A stretch of DNA of 41,253 nt from Bacteroidales bacterium (GCA_007132995.1 SLNP01000051.1:1-41253), one strand, 5' to 3'; positions 1 through 8,715 are shown, counted from the stretch's first letter. The notes: a model not told the origin generated them from the letters alone. A program made the numbers and translations.

Positions 1-1
1 A

Positions 2-47
2 CCAAATAACCAAATAACCAAATAACCAAATAACCAAATAACCAAAT
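2..47. repeat. 8-bp tandem repeat (CCAAATAA)n upstream of argF
   Basis: Five perfect copies of CCAAATAA plus a partial sixth run from the left part of the window to about 17 bp before the ornithine carbamoyltransferase start. The array may extend beyond the window edge. Its unit length is not a multiple of three and it lies in the leader or promoter, so a copy-number change would alter promoter spacing rather than a reading frame. On the minus strand the unit reads TTATTTGG, which only loosely resembles the Bacteroidetes -7 box. Whether it is functional is unknown. Confidence 0.85.
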
Positions 48-63
48 ATAAACAGGTGATGCT

Positions 64-1065
64 ATGGGATACAATTTGCGTAACAGGAGTTTTCTGAAAC
101 TACTCGATTTTACACCGGAAGAGATTAATTTCCTGCTTAATCTTTCAGTAGACCTTAAAAAGGCCAAGTATGGAGGTTATGAGCAGCAGAGGCTTACAGG
201 AAAAAACATTGCACTTATATTTGAAAAGGCAAGCACCCGAACAAGATGTGCGTTTGAGGTTGCCGCCTTCGATCAGGGTGCTCATGTGACTTACCTCGGG
301 CCAAGTGGATCACAAATAGGTAACAAGGAGTCTATGAAGGATACTGCCAGAGTTTTGGGCCGTATGTATGATGGAATTGAGTACAGAGGATTTGGTCAGA
401 ATGTGGTCGAAGAGTTGGCTGAATACTCCGGGGTGCCGGTATGGAATGGCCTTACAAATGAGTATCACCCGACACAAATTCTTGCCGATCTGATGACGAT
501 GATGGAGCACTCAGACAAACCACTTCGCCAGATATCTTTCTGCTATCTGGGTGATGCCCGTAACAATATGGGTAATAGCCTTCTGGTTGGTGCCGCCAAG
601 ATGGGTATGGATTTTCGTGCAGCAGCCCCTAAGGAGTGTCAGCCTTCAGAAGAGTTAGTCTCTGTTTGTCGTGAAATAGCCAGAGAGACAGGTGCTAAAA
701 TTACCATTACTGAAGATCTCGACCAGGCTGTAAAGGGGGTTGACTTTCTTTATACCGATGTATGGGTCTCAATGGGAGAACCCGATTCTGTGTGGCAAAA
801 GAGGATTGAGTTGCTGAAGCCGTATCAGGTTAATGCATCGGTGATTGAGAAGTGTGGTAACAAGAGGGTTAAGTTTTTGCACTGCCTTCCTGCTTTCCAC
901 AACAGGGAAACCACCATTGGCGAGGAGATATTTAAGAAGTATGACCTTGATGGAATGGAGGTTACTGATGATGTGTTTGAGTCGGAGCACTCTGTTGTGT
1001 TCGATCAGGCAGAGAACAGAATGCATACCATAAAGGCTGTGATGGTCGCAACTCTGGGCTCTTAG
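64..1065 (+). CDS. argF: ornithine carbamoyltransferase
   Basis: Transfers the carbamoyl group from carbamoyl phosphate to ornithine to give citrulline, in the cytoplasm. The 333 residues match the length of the E. coli ArgF/ArgI type. The carbamoyl phosphate loop STRTRC is near residue 57, followed by the HPTQ motif, the ornithine-binding SMG loop (VWVSMGE) and the HCLPAFH catalytic segment. The C-terminus [12 protein letters not shown] is typical. The intact SMG loop argues for ornithine itself rather than the N-succinyl- or N-acetyl-ornithine used by related enzymes of some Bacteroides and Xanthomonas. It stands alone here, convergent with the DUF456 gene 4 bp downstream. Whether it is anabolic (argF) or catabolic (arcB) cannot be decided from the sequence; no arcA or arcC is nearby. 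Confidence 0.95.
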   Translation: MGYNLRNRSFLKLLDFTPEEINFLLNLSVDLKKAKYGGYEQQRLTGKNIALIFEKASTRTRCAFEVAAFDQGAHVTYLGPSGSQIGNKESMKDTARVLGRMYDGIEYRGFGQNVVEELAEYSGVPVWNGLTNEYHPTQILADLMTMMEHSDKPLRQISFCYLGDARNNMGNSLLVGAAKMGMDFRAAAPKECQPSEELVSVCREIARETGAKITITEDLDQAVKGVDFLYTDVWVSMGEPDSVWQKRIELLKPYQVNASVIEKCGNKRVKFLHCLPAFHNRETTIGEEIFKKYDLDGMEVTDDVFESEHSVVFDQAENRMHTIKAVMVATLGS

Positions 1066-1069
1066 GAAA

Positions 1070-1546
1070 TCAGAAAACCCCTTTTATGAAGTGGTAGGCA
1101 AAGATGGCAGCGATAGCCAGCTTGATGCCGGTGCCAAACATGAAGCCTATCAGGCTCCCAACTCCTGCACGCAGGGCATGTTGTGCACTGTTTTTATGCA
1201 GCAGTTCCAGAAGAAATGCCCCCAGAAAAGGACCCACTATTATTCCCGGGGGTGCGAAGAACAGCCCCACCAGAAGACCTATTGCCGCTCCTATTACCCC
1301 ATATTTTGAGCCGCCAAACTTCTTTGCGCCCCACATGGGAACAAACCAGTCAATGGCGGTGGCGGCAGCGGCAACCAGCCCTGTAATTAGCAGAAAGCGA
1401 GGTGTAAAATCTGCAAATCGGGTTAGGTGTAGTACTACAAGAGAAAGATATGCAAAAGGAGGACCGGGCAGTCCGGGAATAACTGATCCGATAAACCCGC
1501 CTATCAACAAAATGATGGCAAGCGATAAGAGCAGATAGTCGGTCAT
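1070..1546 (-). CDS. DUF456 family membrane protein
   Basis: A 158-residue, very hydrophobic protein with about four to five membrane segments, rich in glycine. The pattern fits DUF456: an N-terminal helix followed by GSVIPGLPGPP, a central GAKKFGGSKYG loop, then a glycine-rich helix with FAPPGIIVGPFLGAF. The function of the family is unknown to me. It lies 68 bp downstream of the PUR-like gene on the same strand and could be its second cistron. Its 3' end abuts the convergent argF gene with only 4 bp between stop codons, so no separate terminator fits there. Confidence 0.85.
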   Translation of the reverse strand: MTDYLLLSLAIILLIGGFIGSVIPGLPGPPFAYLSLVVLHLTRFADFTPRFLLITGLVAAAATAIDWFVPMWGAKKFGGSKYGVIGAAIGLLVGLFFAPPGIIVGPFLGAFLLELLHKNSAQHALRAGVGSLIGFMFGTGIKLAIAAIFAYHFIKGVF

Positions 1547-1614
1547 ACGGCTGTCGACATTATATCCTGTATAGCATTGTCCCGATCGCCGAAGGAGAGG
1601 GGATTATTGGAATG

Positions 1615-2022
1615 TTAACCGCTCTCAAGATCATCAAAGCTAATGTCGGTAAATTTTTTCCCGGCCTCATTCTGACCCCCGGCAGCCACTACAGTGCTAC
1701 CGGTCTCTGGAGAGGGTGCAGCGACGGAGTCTCCATCGCTCAATCCGCCTATCTCCAAACTCTCAGTGAGACAGTTCACGAACTTAGAAACATCTTCAGG
1801 GTATAGAAAAATGGTGCTTTTGAGCGAAGTTGGCCTGCCATCTTTACCTGTCTTCCTCTTCCTCTCGGTTATGGTGAGGTAGTTCTCCATATTCCTTCCC
1901 CTTTTAACATCAAAGTAGTAGGTGCGTGCCCCCGCCTTTACAACACCAGTGTGAATGTTTTCAGGTCTTGCGCCCTCCTGCTCCTTCCCTGTGCCGGTCT
2001 GTTTTTCCTGTGAATCTTCCAT
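1615..2022 (-). CDS. PUR-alpha-like nucleic-acid-binding protein (DUF3276)
   Basis: A 135-residue protein. Its middle part (residues about 25-95) has the PUR fold pattern of bacterial DUF3276 proteins: TYYFDVKRGRNMENYLTITE, then a basic KRKTGKDG turn and SLKSTIFLYPEDVSKFVNCL. Bacterial PUR proteins bind single-stranded DNA or RNA (for example BpuR of Borrelia), and this class is nearly universal in Bacteroidetes. The N-terminus (Glu/Gln/Gly-rich) and C-terminus (Ser/Gly/Asp-rich, ending FDDLESG) look disordered. It is probably the first gene of a short minus-strand unit with the DUF456 gene. The actual target is not predictable. Confidence 0.85.
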   Translation of the reverse strand: MEDSQEKQTGTGKEQEGARPENIHTGVVKAGARTYYFDVKRGRNMENYLTITERKRKTGKDGRPTSLKSTIFLYPEDVSKFVNCLTESLEIGGLSDGDSVAAPSPETGSTVVAAGGQNEAGKKFTDISFDDLESG

Positions 2023-2343
2023 AATTGGTCGGATAGTGGTTTGGCTTCTCTCTCTATTAAGGTCATTGTGACATACAAAACAAGTTAAAATGGCGATAAT
2101 ATAAAAATATTAACCCTTTTTTTGCTGTGATATGATCCGCTGAAGTGGATGTGTCGCATAATGAACAGATGATGTCGTTATATGTCCCTCTTCACCTGCA
2201 AGAGCGCCTGCATAAGGAAATAGTTTTCTGCACGGATATGGGAATAGTTACCATGCTATATCTTTTAAATCAACTATACACCTCCTTTGAAGGAAAATAG
2301 CTATTTTTGCAGCTCTTTAAACAGCATGAGGTTCTTCTAGAGT
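2023..2343. other. divergent intergenic region (PUR-like / nusB)
   Basis: These 321 bp separate the minus-strand PUR-like gene from nusB. I see no credible gene in them. They contain an AT-rich stretch with a T7 run (about 2114-2122), a small hairpin with six pairs and a TGAA loop at 2136-2151, and a -7-like box (listed separately) before nusB. No convincing -7 box for the PUR-like gene was found on the minus strand. Confidence 0.6.
2302..2309 (+). promoter_or_regulatory. candidate Bacteroidetes -7 box for nusB
   Basis: TATTTTTG matches the Bacteroidetes -7 consensus TAnnTTTG exactly, 34 bp before the nusB ATG. There is no TTTG at the expected 19-21 bp spacing upstream (the nearest is at 2286-2289, too close), so support is partial. 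Confidence 0.4.
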
Positions 2344-3309
2344 ATGATAAGCAGACGGCTACTACGAACAAAGGCACTAATTGTGCTCTACGCATACGAC
2401 AGAAGGGGTACAGGCGAACTTCCGGTGGCAGAGAAGGAGTTGATAAGAGCTACCGAAAAGGCATACGACCTCTATCTCTACCTACTTGCCCTCTACATTG
2501 AGCTTGCAGATCTGTCGCTTGCCAGGATGGAAATAGCCATGAATAAGCGAATGCCGACAGATGAAGACCTCAACCCCAGAAGGAGATTTGTTGATAACCC
2601 TTATATCACCTACCTGAGAGAGAGCCCTGAGTTTAACACGGCTCTGGTTGATCATAAAATAAGCTGGAGCGGGAATAGTGAGATAATAAGACTTATATAT
2701 AACGAGATAGCAGACTGGACTGTTTTTGATGACTATCTTAATGGTGACTGCGCAGATACTCCCGGCGACAGGAAACTCCTTTACCAACTGCTTACCCGCA
2801 AAATATTGTCTTCAGACAATCTTATTTCTCATCTTGAAGACTCCTCTATCTATTGGAATGATGATCTTGACTTTGCCGCTCTTATGATCGGTAAGACATT
2901 GCGCAGGATTAAACTACATGATTACGACGGAGAACTACTCCTTCCCCTTTTTCGTGATGATGATGACAGGGAGTTTGTGAAAGAGTTGCTGCGGAACGCC
3001 ATACTGAAGAGCAAATTCCTGCGCGATCTTATTGAAAGGAGTACAACCAACTGGGAGATTGAGCGCATAGCACTTATGGACATACTGGTGATGCAGCTTG
3101 CACTTACTGAGATAATCGTTTTTCCTGAAATACCAGTTAAAGTCACTCTTAATGAGTATATTGAGGTGTCAAAGTACTACTGTACCCCTAAAAGCAGTAC
3201 CTTTATAAACGGTATTCTTGATAAAATTGTCAAGGAGATGAGACAGGAAGAGCTCTTTGTAAAGAGTGGCAGGGGGCTTGTGGGCGAGGGAACCGGCCCT
3301 GCACAGTAG
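2344..3309 (+). CDS. nusB: transcription antitermination factor NusB
   Basis: NusB with NusE (S10) binds boxA RNA and suppresses termination, chiefly in rRNA operons. The start MISRRLLRTKALIVLYAY and the C-terminal half, with MDILVMQLALTEIIVFPEIPVKVTLNEYIEVSKYY and FINGILDKIV, are diagnostic of NusB. At 321 residues it is about twice the E. coli length; the extra central helical region (about residues 45-190) is usual for Bacteroidetes NusB. It heads the plus-strand run nusB-yajC-YbbR-coaE-DUF5606, an arrangement common in this phylum. The ATG is preceded by no strong Shine-Dalgarno, as is normal there. Confidence 0.93.
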   Translation: MISRRLLRTKALIVLYAYDRRGTGELPVAEKELIRATEKAYDLYLYLLALYIELADLSLARMEIAMNKRMPTDEDLNPRRRFVDNPYITYLRESPEFNTALVDHKISWSGNSEIIRLIYNEIADWTVFDDYLNGDCADTPGDRKLLYQLLTRKILSSDNLISHLEDSSIYWNDDLDFAALMIGKTLRRIKLHDYDGELLLPLFRDDDDREFVKELLRNAILKSKFLRDLIERSTTNWEIERIALMDILVMQLALTEIIVFPEIPVKVTLNEYIEVSKYYCTPKSSTFINGILDKIVKEMRQEELFVKSGRGLVGEGTGPAQ

Positions 3310-3392
3310 CCATGTTGTTTTTGATAGTAAAGCGCTTATGTATGAGCGATATTATTACTTACATAAATGTACATAAATAAATAGTTTAGAGT

Positions 3393-3713
3393 ATGGGATA
3401 TTTTTCTTACATTTCACTAATGGCAGCACCACAGGGCGAAGGTAGCCCTCTGGGAATGTTCCTTCCGCTGATTCTGATATTCGTGGTCTTCTACTTCTTT
3501 ATGATAAGGCCGCAGATGAAAAGACAGAAGGAGCTTAACAGCTACAGGAACTCTCTGCAAAAGGGAGACAAGATAGTTACCACCGGTGGCGTTTACGGTA
3601 AGGTGACCGATGTAAAGGATAATGTTGTAACCGTCGATGTAGGCAACGAGGTCAGACTCCGTATAGATAAGAGTGCCGTACTTAAAGATCCGTCAGACCT
3701 GCAAAGAAAGTAG
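3393..3713 (+). CDS. yajC: preprotein translocase subunit YajC
   Basis: Small auxiliary subunit of the SecDF-YajC complex that assists Sec-dependent export at the inner membrane. The 106 residues contain one membrane helix (about 22-40, ending FFMIRPQMKRQKEL, the YajC signature) followed by the cytoplasmic segment LQKGDKIVTTGGVYGKV and a VDVGNEVRLRIDKSAV strand. Length and domain order are normal. It follows nusB by 83 bp and precedes the YbbR gene by 14 bp, so the latter pair are probably co-transcribed. An internal ATG ten codons in (MAAPQGEG) is an alternative start. Confidence 0.95.
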   Translation: MGYFSYISLMAAPQGEGSPLGMFLPLILIFVVFYFFMIRPQMKRQKELNSYRNSLQKGDKIVTTGGVYGKVTDVKDNVVTVDVGNEVRLRIDKSAVLKDPSDLQRK

Positions 3714-3727
3714 AGCTGAATGGTATT

Positions 3728-4738
3728 ATGGGGCATAGAGACCAGGATAGAGATAAAACTCCTGTAAAGAAGAGGAGGTGGGTCCCTGACCGGGATACAA
3801 TGATTTTTTTCTTCTTCCTGATTCTCTCTTTCTTCTTCTGGTTTCTAAATAATCTGAGCAAGGATGTACATACAGTTGTCAGCTATCCTGTAAGATATGT
3901 AAATCCACCCACGGACAGGGTCCAGAAGGGGGAACTCCCAGGAAGACTGAACCTTGTAGTCAGAGGATCCGGATACTCTCTTTTGCAACTGAGAATGTCT
4001 GGTGGCAGGAGTCCTGCCATCGTAGATATGACCCGAACAAGACACCTTATGAAGCCGGTCGGGGAATCTGATGTCTCATATCTTCTTACGGATGATCTTA
4101 GCGATATATTCTCAAGGCAATTGAGGGCTGACTTCGATATTGTCACTATCGAGCCTGATACTCTCTTTTTTCATTTTGATGAAATTATGTCCGCCATGGT
4201 ACCTGTGGTGCCCGATATAGTGATCACTACCGACCGACACTACCGGGTCAGGGGAGCACCGATGGCCGATCCGGATTCGGTAATGGTTACAGGACCCCGG
4301 AATATTGTCGATACCCTGTCGAAAATATTTACTGTAACAAGGGAGATGTCAGGGGTTAACCGTACTACCGATGTCACCCTTCAACTTGCAGTAGACGGTT
4401 CGTTGTCGGTTAATCCGAGAAGGGTCTCGGTCAATATACCTGTTGAGCAGTTTACAGAGGCGAGGCTGAATCTTGAGGTGGAGATAATTAACAACAGGGA
4501 GGGGATTGTTGTACGAATGTTCCCGCCGGAGGTGACAGCTACCATACTTGTTGCTCTCTCCGATTACAACAGGCTGCAGGAGTCAAATGTCAGAGCCGTT
4601 GTTGATCTTGAATCCATTGATCTTCACGGTGTCGATAAATTACCTGTTCAAATTGTAAACCTTCCTTCGTATGTAGAGGTTGTTAGACACACTCCAAGGG
4701 AGCTGGACTTCCTTATAGAGAACCGTGATCTGAATTGA
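3728..4738 (+). CDS. YbbR-like domain protein
   Basis: A 336-residue protein with a basic N-terminus and one membrane anchor (about residues 25-42, rich in Phe), followed by an extracytoplasmic region built of repeated beta-rich YbbR-type units (for example VPVVPDIVITTDRHYRVRG, then DPDSVMVTGPRNIVDTL and a later VNIPVEQF strand). In Firmicutes the YbbR protein (CdaR) regulates the diadenylate cyclase CdaA. In Bacteroidetes a YbbR-like gene sits, as here, between yajC and coaE, and its role is less clear. No CdaA gene is in the window, so a link to c-di-AMP is only a possibility. Confidence 0.85.
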   Translation: MGHRDQDRDKTPVKKRRWVPDRDTMIFFFFLILSFFFWFLNNLSKDVHTVVSYPVRYVNPPTDRVQKGELPGRLNLVVRGSGYSLLQLRMSGGRSPAIVDMTRTRHLMKPVGESDVSYLLTDDLSDIFSRQLRADFDIVTIEPDTLFFHFDEIMSAMVPVVPDIVITTDRHYRVRGAPMADPDSVMVTGPRNIVDTLSKIFTVTREMSGVNRTTDVTLQLAVDGSLSVNPRRVSVNIPVEQFTEARLNLEVEIINNREGIVVRMFPPEVTATILVALSDYNRLQESNVRAVVDLESIDLHGVDKLPVQIVNLPSYVEVVRHTPRELDFLIENRDLN

Positions 4739-4766
4739 CAACACCGTATAGAGATATATAATAGGG

Positions 4767-5372
4767 ATGAGAGTAGGTGTTACAGGTGGTATCGGAAGCG
4801 GTAAAACTATTGTTTGCAGGATATTTTCGCTGCTGGGGGTTCCTCTGTTTGATGCCGATAAACAGGCGGCTTTAATTATGGACAATGAGGTGGCTGTAAG
4901 AGAGAAACTCGTGGAGATTACGGGAAGAGATCTCTATAGCTCAGGCAGACTGGACAGGGCGCTGCTTGCATCTATTATCTTTAGCGACAGCGAGAGCCTT
5001 CAGAGGGTGAATGAGCTGGTTCATCCCCTGGTTAAGGAGCGCTTTTTAACCTGGAGTGAAAAACAAAAGGCCCACTATGTGATTATTGAGGCTGCAATTC
5101 TCTACGAGAGCGGATCTGATGAACTGACAGACCGCGTTATAACGGTTACAGCCCCACTAAGCCAGAGGGTGAAGAGGGTAATGAAAAGAGACGGAGTGAG
5201 CCGAAGTGATGTGATGTCCAGAATTGATAACCAATACGATGACAGAGAGAGAGAGAGTCTGGCCGACTACCTGATAGCCAACGGTGAGGGTGATATGGTT
5301 ATTCCACAGATTCTGTCTGTTCACAGCGATATAGTTAGTTCGGTGCAGAGGGCTGACTCATCACACAAATGA
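4767..5372 (+). CDS. coaE: dephospho-CoA kinase
   Basis: Catalyses the last step of coenzyme A synthesis, ATP-dependent phosphorylation of the 3'-OH of dephospho-CoA. The P-loop GGIGSGKT is at residues 7-14 with Lys13, followed by LLGVPLFDADKQA (acceptor site Asp) and the segment NELVHPLVKERF. The 201-residue length is normal. It starts 28 bp after the YbbR gene and is followed by the DUF5606 gene, the conserved Bacteroidetes order. Confidence 0.95.
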   Translation: MRVGVTGGIGSGKTIVCRIFSLLGVPLFDADKQAALIMDNEVAVREKLVEITGRDLYSSGRLDRALLASIIFSDSESLQRVNELVHPLVKERFLTWSEKQKAHYVIIEAAILYESGSDELTDRVITVTAPLSQRVKRVMKRDGVSRSDVMSRIDNQYDDRERESLADYLIANGEGDMVIPQILSVHSDIVSSVQRADSSHK

Positions 5373-5413
5373 CTGTTCTTGCTATTAATTGTATGAAATA
5401 AAATACCAGTACT

Positions 5414-5959
5414 ATGATCGTAAACCTGAAAGATATTCTGACAGTTTCGGGACAAACCGGGCTATTTAAGTTTGTAGCCAAAGGAAGAAACAGCCTTATA
5501 GCTGAACATATAGGCAGCGGCAAACGGGCCTCTTTCCCATCAACAGCCAAGATTAACTCTCTGGAGGATATTGCCCTCTTTACAACTGGAGAGGATATGA
5601 AGCTGGGTGAGCTTTTCTATCGCATTCACCGGAAAGAGGAGGGGGGGGCTGCACTAAACCACAAGAGTCCGTCGGCAGAGCTTAGGTCCTATTTCTCTGA
5701 TGTCGTTCCAGAGCATGACAGAGACAGGGTATATGCCAGCGATATAAAAAAGATAGTTCAATGGTACAATATCCTGCAGTCTGAAGATATGATTGAGCTG
5801 ATCAGTGATGAGACTGACGAACCCGGTACTGATAATGCAGCCGGAACTGACGAAGCCGGCGGTTCAGAAGTTGGAGGTGCGGAAGGTAAAACCGACAGCC
5901 CTGATGAGGGTGATGATGCCGATGAAATGGCTGATGAAGAGAGCAGAGAAGGTAGTTGA
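5414..5959 (+). CDS. DUF5606 family protein
   Basis: A 181-residue cytoplasmic protein. The N-terminal 75 residues (MIVNLKDILTVSGQTGLFKF, then SFPSTAKINSLEDIALFTTGE) fit DUF5606, a family found almost only in Bacteroidetes next to coaE or nusB. A second conserved stretch, SYFSDVVPEHDRDRVYASDIKKIVQWYNIL, is at about residues 92-121. The last 45 residues are a low-complexity acidic Gly/Asp/Glu tail, probably disordered. Function unknown. A seven-G run within codons near 5641-5647 is intact in frame. Confidence 0.8.
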   Translation: MIVNLKDILTVSGQTGLFKFVAKGRNSLIAEHIGSGKRASFPSTAKINSLEDIALFTTGEDMKLGELFYRIHRKEEGGAALNHKSPSAELRSYFSDVVPEHDRDRVYASDIKKIVQWYNILQSEDMIELISDETDEPGTDNAAGTDEAGGSEVGGAEGKTDSPDEGDDADEMADEESREGS

Positions 5960-5974
5960 AGCGGAGATGTCTGT

Positions 5975-6811
5975 ATGAGGTACGGTGGTGATGAAATATC
6001 AGGCGGCTATGATGAGTCGCAGATTGTGGTTGTTCCGGTTCCATATGATGAGACAAGTACATGGATGAGAGGGGCTGACAGGGGACCGGAAGCTATTATG
6101 TATGCCTCAGAATATATGGACTTCTATGATACCGAAGTTGGTGGCGATATCCGGGGCAAGGGGATCTTTACCACCGATCCCGTTATGGAAAAAACATCTC
6201 CGGAACTAATGGTGACAACTGTCGGGAATATCTGCACTGAACTATATTCCGGCGGTAAGTTTCCCGTGGTTGTAGGGGGGAACCACTCGGTGAGCATTGG
6301 AGCGATGCGAGCTGCCGCTGCCTGCTTTGACGACCTTACCATACTGCAGTTCGATGCCCACTCTGACCTGCGTGAAAGATATGAGGGGTCGCCGCTGAAC
6401 CATGCCTGTGTCATGGCCCGTGCAAGAGAGATGACCCCTATTGTTCAGGCTGGTATCAGAAGCATGAGCCCAGAAGAGAGTGTGGCTGCCGATTTTGAAA
6501 GAATCATTTTCGCTCATGAGATATGGCGTGATGATGGCTGGCAGGAGCGACTAATATCTCTTCTCTCCCCGAAGGTCTATATTACAATAGACCTTGATGT
6601 GTTGGACCCTTCTGAAATGCCCTCTACAGGCACTCCCGAGCCCGGTGGTCTGAGGTACAGGGAGCTGACAGGTATAATGCGCAGGGTTGTTGAATCTACT
6701 GAGGTTGTGGGCTTCGACCTGGTTGAACTATGTCCCGGCGAGGGGAACAGGGCTCCGGATTTTCTGGCCGCCAGACTTATATACCAGATTCTCTCATATC
6801 GGTTCCTGTAA
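5975..6811 (+). CDS. speB: agmatinase (ureohydrolase family)
   Basis: Mn-dependent ureohydrolase that most likely converts agmatine to putrescine and urea. The metal-binding motifs are all present: GGNHSVS (His104), FDAHSDL (Asp127, His129, Asp131) and DLDVLDPSE (Asp206, Asp208). The length of 278 is normal for bacterial agmatinases, and the short C-terminal VELCPGEGNRAPDF replaces the arginase-type end. Arginase or formiminoglutamase activity cannot be excluded from motifs alone. The arginine decarboxylase gene at 31 kb supports agmatine as substrate. It lies 15 bp after the DUF5606 gene and is convergent with mazG, 40 bp away. Confidence 0.85.
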   Translation: MRYGGDEISGGYDESQIVVVPVPYDETSTWMRGADRGPEAIMYASEYMDFYDTEVGGDIRGKGIFTTDPVMEKTSPELMVTTVGNICTELYSGGKFPVVVGGNHSVSIGAMRAAAACFDDLTILQFDAHSDLRERYEGSPLNHACVMARAREMTPIVQAGIRSMSPEESVAADFERIIFAHEIWRDDGWQERLISLLSPKVYITIDLDVLDPSEMPSTGTPEPGGLRYRELTGIMRRVVESTEVVGFDLVELCPGEGNRAPDFLAARLIYQILSYRFL

Positions 6812-6851
6812 GAGCCGGGCAGCTGTGCTGTGGTCTCTCTTTTGATATGAA

Positions 6852-7640
6852 TCAGCCTTCCCGCTCCAACTTTTTAGCCTCCTGCCAGATGGCATCCATC
6901 TCATCCAGGGTCATTTGCTGAAGTGTCCGACCTGATTTGCGACTCTCGTTCTCAAGGTAGTTGAATCTCTTTATAAACTTCCGGTTGGTTTTCTCGAGGG
7001 CACTGTCGGGATCAACTCCGTATAGCCTGGCAGCATTGACAACTGAGAAAAGCAGGTCGCCAAACTCAGACTCGATGCTGTCTGCCTCTTTGCTCCCGAT
7101 CGCTTCAGTAAGCTCTCTGAGTTCTTCCCTGACCTTGTCTATTACCTGACCGGTCTCTTCCCAGTCAAACCCTACACCCCTGGCCTTCTCCTGTATTCGG
7201 GTGGCTTTGGTAAGTGATGGCATTGTGCGGGGTACTCCGGATAGTACAGGCTTGTACTCTCTGTTTTCATCCATCTTCAGTTTCTCCCAGTTCTTTACCA
7301 CTTCATCTGAATCACTTACGGTGCGGTTGCCAAATACATGGGGATGCCTGTAGATGAGCTTCTCGTTAATGCCTCTGATGACATCGTGAAGATCGAATGC
7401 CCCCTTCTCTTCAGCTATTAGTGAGTAAAAAACTATGTGAAGCAGAAGGTCTCCAAGTTCTCTTTTTATGTCATCATCTCTCTGATCAATGATGGCATCT
7501 GCCAGCTCAAAGGTCTCTTCAATGGTGAGCTTCCTGAGGCTCTCATTCGTCTGTTCGCGATCCCAGGGGCACTCACTCCTCAGCCTGGCCATTATCTCTC
7601 TAAGCCTCCTGAATTCATCGGAGTCTCTATCTCTCTCCAT
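6852..7640 (-). CDS. mazG: nucleoside triphosphate pyrophosphohydrolase MazG
   Basis: House-cleaning all-alpha NTP pyrophosphatase that hydrolyses (d)NTPs to NMP and pyrophosphate. Two MazG domains are seen. The first has CPWDREQTNESLRKLTIEE with EETFELADAI and a GDLLLHIVFYS helix; the second has GFDWEETGQVIDKVREEL and ESEFGDLLFSVVNAARLYG. The open frame extends upstream to 7736, but that would overlap the preceding DUF62 gene (end 7660) and add a non-conserved Ser/Pro-rich stretch. I therefore choose the ATG at 7640 (MERDRDSDEF), giving 262 residues, the usual length. It is probably co-transcribed with the DUF62 gene, with a 19-bp gap. Confidence 0.92.
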   Translation of the reverse strand: MERDRDSDEFRRLREIMARLRSECPWDREQTNESLRKLTIEETFELADAIIDQRDDDIKRELGDLLLHIVFYSLIAEEKGAFDLHDVIRGINEKLIYRHPHVFGNRTVSDSDEVVKNWEKLKMDENREYKPVLSGVPRTMPSLTKATRIQEKARGVGFDWEETGQVIDKVREELRELTEAIGSKEADSIESEFGDLLFSVVNAARLYGVDPDSALEKTNRKFIKRFNYLENESRKSGRTLQQMTLDEMDAIWQEAKKLEREG

Positions 7641-7659
7641 ATTACGGTAATAGATTGTT

Positions 7660-8463
7660 TTAACTGAATAGCCCCTCGCCGGGGACCTCTGACTTGTCTG
7701 CGGTGACCCTGACAACCGATCCGGTGTCGAGATCATACAGTCTGCTTATACTTGACCCGTTTATTGCTATCTCCATAAGATCAAGATTGTTGAACCTGGC
7801 AAGAAGCTCTCCGGCCGCTTCATCGCAGTACTTGCCGCTGATTGACTTTATATGGTGCCTGCTTCCCTGAACTGCTGCAGTGAAGGGCTTTTTGCCAAAG
7901 ACTCTCTCAAAAAGATCTCTTGTAATGTTTGTTATGGCGTTGCCGTATGAGTCTATATATATCACGGTTCCGTTTACGGCCCCTTCATCGAGAGTGGCGC
8001 GAAATGGTACACTCTCCTTTATTGACATATCATCTGCCGGAGAGGTGATGATATCTGTGTGGCTGCCCCTGATTACCTCGGCAGCCGTTCTTGCAAAGAG
8101 CCTCAGATCATCTTCTCCCTTCTCACTCTTTATCTCCCTGACCGCATCGGGTCTCTCATTGATTATTAGATTAAATATACCGTTATCATTACCTATAAAG
8201 TAGTGGCCACGGGCCTTTACAAGCAGATGTCTGCTGCTGTAGCCGGCTTCGCTGTTTACGAAAATAAGGTGTACCGAGCCCTCAGGGTAGTGGTGAAAGG
8301 TGTTCCTTACAACAAAGGCTGCATGCAGGGTGTTGAAAGGCGGAATAGAACCGGCATTTAGTATGACAGCTGTTTGCGGAGCCATGCTGGCAAGCGTACC
8401 TCGTACTACTCCGTAATAGTAGTCGTACTCACTCCACTCTGTTGTCAATGTAATAACTGCCAT
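7660..8463 (-). CDS. divergent DUF62 / SAM hydroxide adenosyltransferase-like protein
   Basis: Member of the fluorinase/chlorinase/DUF62 superfamily, whose usual enzyme hydrolyses S-adenosylmethionine to adenosine and methionine. The 267 residues show the two-domain plan. The N-terminal part starts ITLTTEWSEYDYYYG (family: ITLTTDFG..D.YVG) and carries GHYFIGNDNGIF (family: YFVGPDNGL). The C-terminal beta domain has GTVIYIDSYGNAITNI. The usual VVDPGVGS segment, which holds the catalytic Asp, is FVNSEAGYSS here, so Asp is replaced by Asn70. From memory, Bacteroidetes homologues often vary at this place, so this is probably a clade feature rather than decay. The true activity is uncertain. Confidence 0.8.
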   Translation of the reverse strand: MAVITLTTEWSEYDYYYGVVRGTLASMAPQTAVILNAGSIPPFNTLHAAFVVRNTFHHYPEGSVHLIFVNSEAGYSSRHLLVKARGHYFIGNDNGIFNLIINERPDAVREIKSEKGEDDLRLFARTAAEVIRGSHTDIITSPADDMSIKESVPFRATLDEGAVNGTVIYIDSYGNAITNITRDLFERVFGKKPFTAAVQGSRHHIKSISGKYCDEAAGELLARFNNLDLMEIAINGSSISRLYDLDTGSVVRVTADKSEVPGEGLFS

Positions 8464-8715
8464 ACCAAAAAAAATAGTGTTACAAAGATAACATGCTATA
8501 GAAAAATAGTATTATTTTGTGTGCCGATTTTTATTGTACCTTTACCCTCGTCCCGACCGGCATAGTAAGTATAAGTACAGGAGATGCCCCGGAGATAAAT
8601 AGGTGCCTCAGATAGATAATAAGCGGGGTGGCCCGGCATTATAAGCCAGATGACAATAAGACCGTAAGGGATAGATGTGGTTTATGACTGTTTCGGTGAG
8701 AAGAGCTTTTAGCCA
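8464..8715. other. divergent intergenic region (DUF62 / phoH)
   Basis: A 252-bp divergent region with no supported gene. On the minus strand, CAAAGATA at 8483-8490 is an exact reverse complement of the TAnnTTTG box, about 20 bp before the DUF62-gene start. On the plus strand, TACCTTTA at 8538-8545 matches 7 of 8 positions, with a TTTG 17 bp upstream, and would give phoH a leader of roughly 165 nt. Both are weak predictions. Confidence 0.4.

Noticed and set aside
7641..7736. Upstream extension of mazG to an earlier ATG
   Set aside because: It would overlap the end of the DUF62 gene and add a Ser/Pro-rich stretch not seen in MazG; the ATG at 7640 gives the normal length.
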